A DNA stretch of 64,000 bases. Origin: Azotobacter paspali (GTDB taxonomy: Bacteria > Pseudomonadota > Gammaproteobacteria > Pseudomonadales > Pseudomonadaceae). Within the stretch, counting starts at the first letter, position 1; each line of letters begins with the position of its first letter. This document shows positions 40,723-50,097 of the stretch, in pieces. Under the pieces are notes generated by a model, which did no database searches, was not told the origin of the DNA, and saw nothing but the letters and a program-made list of their open reading frames with translations. Location: NCBI RefSeq assembly GCF_042434745.1, contig NZ_JBHLSS010000081.1. The stretch is one strand, 5' to 3'. Both the position numbers and the translations under genes were made by a program.

Positions 40723-42102
40723 ATGCCACCCGAACCGCGCCTGCGGCGGTTGCGCCGTGAACTGCGCGCGCTCGCCGACCTCGCCCTGCCGATCGTCGTC
40801 GCGCAACTGGCGCAGATCGCCATGGGTTTTGTCGATACCCTGATGGCTGGCCGGGTCGGACCCGAAGCCCTCGCCGCGGTCGCCCTCGGCAACTCGTTCT
40901 GGGTACCCGCCTATCTGCTGAGCACCGGCATCCTGCTGGCCACCACGCCCAGGGTGGCGCACCTGCGCGGTGCCGGCCGGCAGCCGGAAATCGGCCCGCT
41001 GGTCCGCCAGGCGCTCTGGCTGGCCCTGGCGGTCGGCAGCGCCGCCGCACTGCTGTTGTGGAACGTCGAGCCGGCCCTGCACCTGATGCGGGTCGAAGCC
41101 AGCCTGATCGAACCGGCCATGGGCTATCTGCGTGCAGTCGCCTGCGGTATGCCGGCCGTGGCCCTGTACTACGTGCTGCGCTGCTTCAGCGACGGACTCG
41201 GACATACCCGGCCGAGCATGCTGATCGGCATCGCCGGACTGCTGCTAAATATCCCGGCCAACTACGTTTTCATCCACGGCAAGCTCGGCTTGCCGGCCAT
41301 GGGCGGAGTCGGCTGCGGCTGGGCGACCGCTCTGGTGATGGTCTTCATGCTGCTGGCCATGCTGTTCTGGGTGAAGCATGCCCCCCACTACCGGCCCAGC
41401 CGGCTGTTCGAGCGCTTCGATCGTCCCCGCTGGCCGGAACTGCGCCGCCTGCTGGCCGTCGGCCTGCCGATCGGCGTGGCGGTGTTCGCCGAAGCGAGTA
41501 TCTTCTCGGTGATCGCCTTGCTGATCGGTAGCCTGGGCGCCCAGGTGGTCGCCGGGCACCAGATCGCCCTGAACTTCTCCGGCCTGGTGTTCATGGTTCC
41601 CTACTCCCTGGGCATGGCGGTCACCATTCGCGTCGGCCATGCCCTGGGTCGTGGCAGTCCCCACGACGCCCGCTTCAGCACCGGCACGGGGATAATCGCA
41701 GCGCTCGGCTTCGCCACCCTCGCCGCCGGCCTCATGCTGCTGCTGCGCGAGCGGATTCCCCACATCTACAGCAGCGACCCGGCGGTGATCGCCATCGCTA
41801 GCGGCCTGCTCCTCTATTCCGCGCTCTTCCAGTTCTCCGACGCCATCCAGGTGACCGCCGCCGGTGCCCTGCGCGGCTACCAGGATACCCGCGCGATCAT
41901 GTCGATCACCCTGCTCGCCTACTGGGGAGTCGGCCTGCCGGTCGGTTACGGCCTCGGCTTGGGCGGCTGGCTCGGCGAGTCCAGCGGCCCGCGCGGACTC
42001 TGGCAGGGCATGGTGATCGGCCTGAGCTGCGCCGCCCTCCTGCTAGGCGCACGCCTAATCCGCAGTGCACGCCGGCACATTCACGGACCCGCCGCGACTT
42101 GA
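40723..42102 (+). CDS. norM: MATE family multidrug exporter, NorM-like
   Basis: 459 residues with twelve predicted membrane helices. The N-terminus LADLALPIVVAQLAQIAMGFVDTLMAGRVGPEALAAVALGNSFW is the first MatE repeat of NorM/PmpM proteins; the second begins GLPIGVAVFAEASIFSVIALLIG. Such proteins export cationic drugs by Na+ or H+ antiport. It could instead transport a metabolite; being 775 bases before the polysaccharide genes and outside the predicted operon, it is unlikely to be a Wzx flippase. Confidence 0.92.
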   Translation: MPPEPRLRRLRRELRALADLALPIVVAQLAQIAMGFVDTLMAGRVGPEALAAVALGNSFWVPAYLLSTGILLATTPRVAHLRGAGRQPEIGPLVRQALWLALAVGSAAALLLWNVEPALHLMRVEASLIEPAMGYLRAVACGMPAVALYYVLRCFSDGLGHTRPSMLIGIAGLLLNIPANYVFIHGKLGLPAMGGVGCGWATALVMVFMLLAMLFWVKHAPHYRPSRLFERFDRPRWPELRRLLAVGLPIGVAVFAEASIFSVIALLIGSLGAQVVAGHQIALNFSGLVFMVPYSLGMAVTIRVGHALGRGSPHDARFSTGTGIIAALGFATLAAGLMLLLRERIPHIYSSDPAVIAIASGLLLYSALFQFSDAIQVTAAGALRGYQDTRAIMSITLLAYWGVGLPVGYGLGLGGWLGESSGPRGLWQGMVIGLSCAALLLGARLIRSARRHIHGPAAT

Positions 42103-42351
42103 ACTGGCCTTCCGCACGCTCCAGCGCCCGTATCGGCATCACCCGCTCATCGCGCTGACTCCGGTCGTCGGCGACCTCGTTCAAGATGTCGGTAAAACGT
42201 TTCGTTCGCGGCCGAGGCGGACAAAGCTTTTCGCCGACGAAAGTGCACTTAATTTAAATAACCACGGAAAACCAACCGGCGACTTGAGCGGACCGCAGCG
42301 TAATAACGGAAAGCTTCATCTTCTTATCTCCGAAAAGCGACCGCCTATCGG

Positions 42352-42380
42352 TTGAAGGATGAACATGACAATCCTATAAA
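42352..42380 (+). promoter_or_regulatory. Predicted sigma70 promoter of the polysaccharide operon
   Basis: TTGAAG at 42352-42357, an exact 17-base spacer and TATAAA at 42375-42380 (4/6 and 5/6 consensus matches). Start expected near 42387. Confidence 0.55.
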
Positions 42381-42386
42381 AAACCC

Positions 42387-42402
42387 TGGACTAAGCTTTG
42401 CC
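42387..42402 (+). promoter_or_regulatory. Weak sigma54-like -24/-12 sequence
   Basis: TGGACTAAGCTTTGCC has GG and GC exactly ten bases apart and a TTTGC at -12, but the -24 box matches only TGG of TGGCACG. It directly follows the sigma70-like promoter. Low confidence. Confidence 0.2.
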
Positions 42403-42685
42403 ACTTCTGCATGGATTACTTCGTTGCGGTTCGGCAAAGTAACATTAACTCGCTAGCAGCAATCGAAGGGGAATGACCATAGCGAAGCCATAAACATAAA
42501 AACATGGAAATCCACGAAGTACCCTGCTGTTGTTCGCACGGTGGATCAAGAGTGCCGAGCAAGCATTCCGGCGATGAACACGACCGAAAGACCGGACGCC
42601 AACCCGTACGAGGCGGTGTACAGGCGGTTCGTACGTCCCGAAATAGCTGTTTGCTCGTCTTCAGGAGGCCGACGCCAAATCCTGG

Positions 42686-42698
42686 GGCGGTAGCGTAC
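42686..42698 (+). promoter_or_regulatory. ops/JUMPstart-like antitermination element
   Basis: GGCGGTAGCGTAC matches the E. coli ops element (GGCGGTAGCGTG) at its first 11 positions. It is preceded by CCTGG, much like the CCAGG before ops in the JUMPstart sequence. It lies in the correct strand in the leader, 180 bases before the first gene of a 20-kb polysaccharide operon. ops pauses RNA polymerase and recruits RfaH, which lets transcription run through long operons. A matching RfaH/NusG paralogue is not in the window. Confidence 0.65.
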
Positions 42699-42788
42699 CC
42701 GAACGGGAAAGAACGCCAGCATACATATCGCAAAACTACGAAAACATCGTTTCGCTCGTTTCGGAAAGTTTCGATGACTGACAATGGA

Positions 42789-42805
42789 AAGTCCGCCTCG
42801 GACTT
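42789..42805 (+). other. Short leader hairpin
   Basis: Perfect 7-bp stem AAGTCCG/CGGACTT with a CCT loop, 73 bases before the wzb start. There is no T-tract. Possible RNA regulatory structure in the leader. Confidence 0.35.
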
Positions 42806-42877
42806 CAACTGAAGCATCTGCAATTGTCGACACCGATTCTTCCATAGTCTGCCGCCCTAACTCTGGAAGCATACAAA

Positions 42878-43324
42878 GTGCTCGAACGGATATTGATCGT
42901 TTGCATCGGCAACATATGCCGAAGCCCCAGTGCCCAGACATTAATGAGCGAAGCACTATCTTGCGACAAGCGAACCGTGAGAATCGATTCCGCCGGTCTG
43001 GCGGCTCGGGTCGGCCTGCCGATGGAGCCCACCGCCCGCGCGGTACTGCTCGAACACCGGCACCGTCCACCGGCACACCGGGCCTGCCAATTGGAGCGTG
43101 GCATGCTGCAACAGGCCGATCTGGTGCTGGTCATGGAGCGCCAACACCGTGACAGCATCTACCGGATCGCCCCCGAGGCGCGCGGCAAAACCTTCCTGCT
43201 GGGCAAATGGCAGGACGAAGCGGAAATCCAGGACCCCTTCCGCCAGGATCGGACGGCCTTCGAACAGACCTACCGACAGATTCGCACGGCCGTCGAGGCA
43301 TGGACCGTGCACCTGAGCCATTGA
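42878..43324 (+). CDS. wzb: Low-molecular-weight protein tyrosine phosphatase, Wzb-like
   Basis: 148 residues. It dephosphorylates the partner tyrosine kinase Wzc and so lets polymer assembly cycle. The P-loop CIGNICRS has nucleophile Cys9 and Arg15, and the general-acid Asp is in QDPFRQD. The start is GTG at 42878, with GGAAG about 8 bases upstream; the protein begins LERILIVC as in the family. It is the first gene of the operon, 32 bases before wzc. Confidence 0.94.
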   Translation: MLERILIVCIGNICRSPSAQTLMSEALSCDKRTVRIDSAGLAARVGLPMEPTARAVLLEHRHRPPAHRACQLERGMLQQADLVLVMERQHRDSIYRIAPEARGKTFLLGKWQDEAEIQDPFRQDRTAFEQTYRQIRTAVEAWTVHLSH

Positions 43325-43356
43325 CTGCCGGAGCGCCTCCTCCAGGGAACTTCCCC

Positions 43357-45561
43357 ATGCACCCCACTTCCATATCCAGCCGGCAAGATCCCGAGGAAGC
43401 CGGCATCGACCTGCGCAAGTTGCTCGGCGCCCTGCTCGACCACAAGTGGCCGATCCTCGGCCTGACCCTCCTGTTCTTCCTGGGCGGCACCCTCTACGGC
43501 CTGTTCGCCACACCGATCTACCGCACCAGCGCTCTGGTCCAGATCGAGAAGAAAAGCGGCACCGTCCCAGGACTGGAGATGGGGGACTTCACCCAGGCCT
43601 CCAGCGCCAGAACGGAAATCGAACTGATCCGCTCGCGCAGCCTGATCGGCCAGGCGGTCGACAACCTGCACCTCGACGTCCAAGCCACGCCCCAACGCTT
43701 TTTGCTGCTCGGCGACTACCTGGCCCGCCGCTACCGGGGCCAGGAGCCCGCGCCGCCTCTGCTCGGTCTACGGGAATACGCTTGGGGTGGCGAGAACATC
43801 GACATCCTGCGCTTCGAGGTCGAGCCGAGCCGGATCGGCAAGGCCTTCCTGCTCCTCGCCGGGGAAGACGGCGCCTTCACCCTCGAGGAAAGCGAGGGCG
43901 AGCCACTGCTGCAGGGACGGGTCGGCGAAGCCATCGAACGGAACGGCATCCGCCTGCAGATCCGCGAACTGCAGGCCCGGCCGGGTACCCGCTTCACCCT
44001 GAGAAAGGCGAGCCGTTCGAGCACCGTGCGCAGTTACCGGAACGCCTTGCAGCTCACCGAACTGGGCACCGACACCGGCCTGATCACCGTGGCCATGGAA
44101 CACCCCGCCCCCAAGCACGCCAGCCGGGTGGTGGACGAGATCGGCCGCCTGTTCGTCCGCCAGAATATCGAACGCATGTCCGCCGAAGCCAACGGCAGCC
44201 TGGAGTTCGTCCGCAGCCAGTTACCTGAAGTGCGACGCGAACTGGACCAGGCAGAAGGTGCCCTGAACGACTACCGCAAGCGACACGGCTCCGTCGATAT
44301 CGCCATGGAAACCGGCACCGTGCTCAGCCAGGCCGTTGACCTGGAAACGCGCATCTCGGAACTAAGGATGCAGCAGGCCGAACTCGACCGCCGCTTCACC
44401 CCCGAGCACCCGGCTTACAAGACTTTGCTGCTGCAGATCCAGGGCCTGACCCAGCGCAAGAACGAAATCGCCAGAAAGGTGCAGAGCCTGCCGGAAACTC
44501 AGCAGGAACTCCTGCGCCTGTCGCGCGACGTGCAGGTCGGCACCACCATCTACACCCAATTGCTGAACAAGGCCCAGGAACTGGATCTGGTCCGCGCCAG
44601 CACCATCGGCAACGTGCGCATCGTCGATCCGGCGGTCATCGACGGCGGTCCGGTCGCCCCGAACAAGAGCCTCATCCAGGTGCTCGCCACCCTGGCCGGA
44701 GCGCTGCTGGCGATCGGCTTCGTGCTGCTGCGCCGCTTACTCGATCCGGGCCTGGAGACCCCGGAAGCCATTGAACAACTGGGCCTGCCGGTGTACGCGG
44801 CGGTGCCCTTCAGCGCCCACCAGGTCCATCCCAAAGTCCGCCGCCGCCTGCCGGCCGGCGATTCCACCACCTCGCCGCTGCTCGCCCTCAGCCACCCGAA
44901 CGATCCGGCTGTGGAAGCCCTGCGCAGCCTGCGAACCAGCCTGCACTTCATCATGCTGGGCGCCCAGGACAACCGCCTAGTGATTTCCGGTCCCGGCCCG
45001 CAGGCGGGCAAGAGCTTCATCTGCGCCAACCTGGCCGCCATCGTCGCCCAAGCCGGCAAGCGCGTGCTGCTGATCGACGTGGACATGCGCAAGGGCCACC
45101 TGCACAAGCTGCTCGGCATGCCGGCAAGCCCAGGGCTGGCGGAGCTGCTCGGCGGGCACTGCACGCTCGCCGACGCGCTCCACCCGACGCCGCTCGAAGG
45201 TCTGTTCCTGCTGCCACGGGGCCAGCTCCCGCCGAATCCCTCGGAGCTGCTGATGCGCCCCGAGTTAGCGACCACCCTCGAACAGGCCAGCGCGCACCAC
45301 GACCTGGTCATCCTCGACACCCCGCCGCTGCTGGCCGTCACCGACGCCGCCATCGTCGGCCGGCAGGCGGCCACCACGCTGATCGTGACCCGCTTCGGCG
45401 TGAGCTCCGCCCACGAGATCGAGATGACCGTCAGGCGCTTCGCGCAGAGCGGCATCGAAATCAAGGGCGCCATCCTCAATGGTCTGGAAAAGCGCGCCGC
45501 CACCTACGGCTACGGCCACGCCGCTTACCACCACTACGAGTACAAGTCGGACAACGCCTGA
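43357..45561 (+). CDS. wzc: Wzc-like polysaccharide co-polymerase and tyrosine autokinase
   Basis: 734 residues. The chain-length determinant domain has membrane helix 1 near residues 32-51 (PILGLTLLFFLGGTLYGLF), a long periplasmic coiled-coil region and helix 2 near 439-460 (LATLAGALLAIGFVLL). The cytoplasmic BY-kinase domain has Walker A GPGPQAGKS near 545-553, Walker A' VLLIDVDMRKG and Walker B LVILDTPP. The C-terminus carries a cluster of five tyrosines in YGYGHAAYHHYEYKS, the autophosphorylation tail. It controls polymer length and export together with Wzb. The start at 43357 removes a non-homologous in-frame extension back into wzb. Confidence 0.95.
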   Translation: MHPTSISSRQDPEEAGIDLRKLLGALLDHKWPILGLTLLFFLGGTLYGLFATPIYRTSALVQIEKKSGTVPGLEMGDFTQASSARTEIELIRSRSLIGQAVDNLHLDVQATPQRFLLLGDYLARRYRGQEPAPPLLGLREYAWGGENIDILRFEVEPSRIGKAFLLLAGEDGAFTLEESEGEPLLQGRVGEAIERNGIRLQIRELQARPGTRFTLRKASRSSTVRSYRNALQLTELGTDTGLITVAMEHPAPKHASRVVDEIGRLFVRQNIERMSAEANGSLEFVRSQLPEVRRELDQAEGALNDYRKRHGSVDIAMETGTVLSQAVDLETRISELRMQQAELDRRFTPEHPAYKTLLLQIQGLTQRKNEIARKVQSLPETQQELLRLSRDVQVGTTIYTQLLNKAQELDLVRASTIGNVRIVDPAVIDGGPVAPNKSLIQVLATLAGALLAIGFVLLRRLLDPGLETPEAIEQLGLPVYAAVPFSAHQVHPKVRRRLPAGDSTTSPLLALSHPNDPAVEALRSLRTSLHFIMLGAQDNRLVISGPGPQAGKSFICANLAAIVAQAGKRVLLIDVDMRKGHLHKLLGMPASPGLAELLGGHCTLADALHPTPLEGLFLLPRGQLPPNPSELLMRPELATTLEQASAHHDLVILDTPPLLAVTDAAIVGRQAATTLIVTRFGVSSAHEIEMTVRRFAQSGIEIKGAILNGLEKRAATYGYGHAAYHHYEYKSDNA

Positions 45562-45615
45562 GCCGTTACCGGACCGGGAGCCCCTTCCACCTAGCCGATC
45601 GTTACAGGCATCGCC

Positions 45616-46889
<1,274 letters not shown>

Positions 46890-46893
<4 letters not shown>

Positions 46894-47993
46894 CACGCTA
46901 CCAACGCCTGCTCCACGACCTGCCGCAAACGCCCGCCACCTGGCTGATCACCGGGGTGGCCGGATTCATCGGCTCCAACCTGCTGGAAACCCTGCTTGGA
47001 CTCGACCAGTGGGTGGTGGGCCTGGACAACTTCTCCACCGGCCACCCGCACAATCTGGAAGAGGTCCGCCAAAGGACTTCCGCGCCGCGCTGGGCCAGGT
47101 TCCAGCTCATCCGCGGCGATATCCGCGAGTTGCACGACTGCCGCCAGGCGATGACCTTCGCGGCGGTCGTGCCGGGCTGCCAGCCCCGGCCGGTCGAGCA
47201 CGTCCTCCACCAGGCGGCCCTCGGCTCGGTGCCGCGCTCGCTGGAAGACCCCATCGCCACCAACGCCAGCAATGTCGACGGCTTCCTCAACATCCTGGTG
47301 GCCGCCCGCGATGCCGGGGTCAAGAGCTTCACCTATGCCGCCAGCAGCGCCGCCTACGGCGACCACCCCGGTCTGCCGAAGACCGAGGACAGCATCGGTC
47401 GACCGCTCTCTCCCTATGCGGTGAGCAAGTACGTCAACGAACTGTATGCCGACGCCTTCGCCCGCAACTATGGGCTGCACAGCATCGGTCTGCGTTACTT
47501 CAACGTCTTCGGCAAGCATCAGGACCCGGAGGGCGCCTATGCCGCGGTGATCCCAAAATGGATCACGGCGATGCTGCGCGACGAGGAGGTGTTCATCGAC
47601 GGCGACGGCAGCACCAGCCGCGACTTCTGCCACGTCGACAATGCCGTGCAGGCCAACCTGCTCGCCGCCTGCGCCGAAGCCCGCGCGCGCAACCAGGTCT
47701 ACAACATCGCCGTCGGCGAACGCAGCACGCTCCAGCAGTTGTTCCAGGCGTTGCGCCAGAGCCTGGCGAAAAACGGCGTGCGCTACGACCGGGCGCCGCT
47801 CCATCGCGATTTCCGTCCGGGAGACGTGCGCCATTCCCTGGCGGACATTGGCAAGGCGCGGCGCCTGCTGGGCTACCTCCCGCAATACGACCTGCGGACC
47901 GGCATCGCCCAGGCGATGCCCTGGTACATCGCCCGGAACCCGACGTCGGTATCTTCGCCGTCCGCGCCGACGCAATTCGCCGCGCAACGGTGA
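46890..47993 (+). CDS. tviC: UDP-N-acetylglucosamine(-uronate) 4-epimerase, TviC/WbpP-like
   Basis: 367 residues, extended short-chain dehydrogenase. The NAD motif is ITGVAGFIGSNLLE near residues 19-32; the catalytic triad region has YAASSAAYGDHPGLPK and YAVSKYVNELYA. It interconverts the gluco and galacto forms of UDP-HexNAc or its uronic acid. An N-terminal extension (TRYQRLLHDLPQTPATWLITG) and the lack of gaps against WbpP/TviC support that subfamily. The coupling with tviB gives the nucleotide sugar for a GalNAcA residue. A MITE-like repeat follows the stop. Confidence 0.93.
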
Positions 47994-48017
47994 AGACCCG
48001 TACTCGGGGTAGTCGCA

Positions 48018-48198
48018 TGGAATGTCCGTTTGATATCGGACTGGAAAGGTTGTGTACCTGGTCGTTCCGGCGTGGTCTTCGGGTCCAGTGCATCGGCTGC
48101 TTGCCAAGGGGCCGAAACAGGGACTATCCGGCTACTCGGCAAGCAGCCATGCCAAAGCTCACACAACCTTTCCCGTCCGATACCAAACGGGCACTCCA
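48018..48198. mobile_element. MITE-like element with 38-bp terminal inverted repeats inside the operon
   Basis: The 181-bp element lies in the 262-base gap between tviC and the ABC transporter gene. Its ends, 48018-48055 and 48161-48198, are inverted copies of each other with only a few mismatches over 38 bases. A second inverted pair, GGCTGCTTGCC at 48095-48105 and GGCAAGCAGCC at 48138-48148, lies inside. There is no transposase. The left arm and part of the interior (48038-48092) match 63666-63720 at 46 of 55 positions without gaps, so this belongs to a dispersed family. Confidence 0.75.
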
Positions 48199-48255
48199 CA
48201 CGACTCCCCCGATCCCTTGCCATCAGCCACCGACCATCCGAACGAGCCCTTGCCC

Positions 48256-50097
48256 ATGCGCAATACCGCCCCTTCGCTGAACCGCATCCTCGGCAGTCTC
48301 CATGCCCATCTGTCCAGGCGCCGGCGCGCACAGGTGCTCGCCCTGATCCTGCTCATGCTGGCGGGTATCGTGGCCGAGCTGGCGACTTTCGGCGCCATCG
48401 TCCCCCTGCTCACGCTCCTGGCCAATCCGCAGAAGGCGCTCGACTATCCGTTTCTGCAGCAACTGTTCAACCTGTTCGGCTGGCGGAGCGAGAACATTCT
48501 CCTGCCCGCCACGGTGCTGTTCGGCGTGATCGCGGTGCTCGCCGCCTGCGTCCGCATACTGCTGATCTGGGCCGGCAACAAGACCAGCTACGGCATCGGC
48601 TACGACCTGGGCGTCGAGGTCTACCGGCGCACCCTGTTGCAGCCCTACCGCTACCATGTGGCGCGCAACACCAGCCAGATCATCGCCGGCATGGGCAAGG
48701 TCCAGAGCGTGGTCAGCGGCCTGCTGATGCCGCTGCTCAACACCCTAATCGCTATCCTGATGACTTCGGCGATCTTCACCGCCCTGATCCTGATCGACCC
48801 GCTGGTCGCCTGCGCCGCCGGCGTGCTGTTCAGCTTGCTGTACCTGCTGATCAGCCTGGGCACCCGGCGCAAGCTGCGGCAGAACGGCTGGATCATCGCC
48901 CAGGCGCACAACGTGCGGGTCCAGGCCATCCAGGAAGGACTCGGCGGCATCCGCGACATCCTGATCGACGGCACCCAGGAGCTTTACGTCAAACGCTTTC
49001 GCAAGGTCGACGCCGACCTGCGCAAAGCGCAGGTCGTCAATTCCTTTCTCGGCACGGCGCCGCGCTATTTGATCGAAGCCATCGGCATGCTTTCCATCTC
49101 CGTGCTGGCCTACACGCTGAGCCGCCGCGAAGGCGGCTTGAGCGCTGCCCTGCCGGTGCTCGGCGCCCTGGCCATCGGCGCGCAACGCCTGCTGCCGCAG
49201 ATGCAGCAGATCTACCAGGGCTGGTCGACCATCATGGGCAACCGGGGCAACATCGAAGACGTCCTGGAACTGCTCGAACAGCCGATTCCGCCCGAATACC
49301 AAAAACGCCTCCCGACGCAGCCGATGGCCTTCGAACGGAGCATCGAGCTGCGCGACATCGGCTTCCGCTACGCCAGCGACGGGCCGGAAGTGCTCCACCA
49401 ACTGAACCTGGAAATCGCTAAGGGCAGCCGCGTCGGTTTCGTCGGCAAGACCGGCAGCGGCAAGAGCACCACTCTGGATCTGCTCATGGGCCTGCTGGAA
49501 CCGGTCGGCGGCACCATCCTCATCGACGGCGTCGCGCTGACCCCGGCCAACCGACGCGATTGGCAGGCGCACATCGCTCATGTGCCGCAGAGCATCTACC
49601 TGGCCGACGCCTCGATCGCCGAGAACATCGCCTTCGGCGTCGAACGGCGCCATCTGGACCGGGAGCGCCTGCGCGAAGCCGCGCGCAAGGCGCACATCGC
49701 CGAGTTCATCGAGGGTCTGACGGAACAGTACGAGACCCGGATCGGCGAACGCGGCGTACGCCTGTCCGGCGGCCAACGCCAGCGCATCGGCATCGCCCGG
49801 GCGCTCTACAAGCGGGCCGACGTGCTGATCTTCGACGAAGCCACCAGCGCCCTGGACAGCGCCACCGAAAGCGCCGTGATGGAAGCCATCCGCGACCTCG
49901 GGCCGGAGCTGACCGTACTGATCATCGCCCACCGCACCTCGACCCTGAGCGATTGCGACTGCATCTACGAACTCACCGGCGGCCGCCTGCTGCACGGCGC
50001 AAGCCATCCTCAAATCCACCGCGCGCGCGCCTCGCCGCAGACGGAACCGCCCGCGACCGGCAAGACGCATTCGATGCAGGGCGAGCGATCTCCATGA
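48256..50097 (+). CDS. ABC transporter, fused membrane and ATPase domains, PglK-like flippase
   Basis: 613 residues: about six membrane helices in residues 1-320 and a C-terminal ATPase with Walker A GKTGSGKST, signature LSGGQRQR and Walker B LIFDEATSALD. AELATFGAIVPLLTLL and IEAIGMLSISVLAY resemble PglK/MsbA-type lipid-linked oligosaccharide flippases. It probably moves undecaprenyl-pyrophosphate-linked repeat units across the inner membrane, taking the place of Wzx, which is not seen. The start at 48256 is chosen because an upstream in-frame extension of 68 codons runs through the MITE-like element and is not protein-like. The stop overlaps the next ATG by four bases. Confidence 0.9.
   Translation: MRNTAPSLNRILGSLHAHLSRRRRAQVLALILLMLAGIVAELATFGAIVPLLTLLANPQKALDYPFLQQLFNLFGWRSENILLPATVLFGVIAVLAACVRILLIWAGNKTSYGIGYDLGVEVYRRTLLQPYRYHVARNTSQIIAGMGKVQSVVSGLLMPLLNTLIAILMTSAIFTALILIDPLVACAAGVLFSLLYLLISLGTRRKLRQNGWIIAQAHNVRVQAIQEGLGGIRDILIDGTQELYVKRFRKVDADLRKAQVVNSFLGTAPRYLIEAIGMLSISVLAYTLSRREGGLSAALPVLGALAIGAQRLLPQMQQIYQGWSTIMGNRGNIEDVLELLEQPIPPEYQKRLPTQPMAFERSIELRDIGFRYASDGPEVLHQLNLEIAKGSRVGFVGKTGSGKSTTLDLLMGLLEPVGGTILIDGVALTPANRRDWQAHIAHVPQSIYLADASIAENIAFGVERRHLDRERLREAARKAHIAEFIEGLTEQYETRIGERGVRLSGGQRQRIGIARALYKRADVLIFDEATSALDSATESAVMEAIRDLGPELTVLIIAHRTSTLSDCDCIYELTGGRLLHGASHPQIHRARASPQTEPPATGKTHSMQGERSP

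Larger units (their letters stand above)
42103..42877. promoter_or_regulatory. Gene-free leader region of the polysaccharide operon
   Basis: 775 bases with lower GC than the flanking genes and no recognisable coding sequence. It holds a good sigma70 promoter (42352-42380), an adjacent GG-N10-GC sequence, an ops-like element (42686-42698) and a short hairpin (42789-42805). From the predicted start to the wzb GTG the untranslated leader would be about 490 nt. Confidence 0.7.

Noticed and set aside
40723..42102. MATE exporter as the missing Wzx flippase of the polysaccharide locus
   Set aside because: Its sequence is NorM-like with both MatE repeats, and it lies upstream of the operon promoter; the ABC protein inside the operon is a better flippase candidate.
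48052..48255. 68-codon N-terminal extension of the ABC transporter frame
   Set aside because: It runs through the MITE-like inverted repeats; the protein family starts near MRNTAPSLN at 48256.
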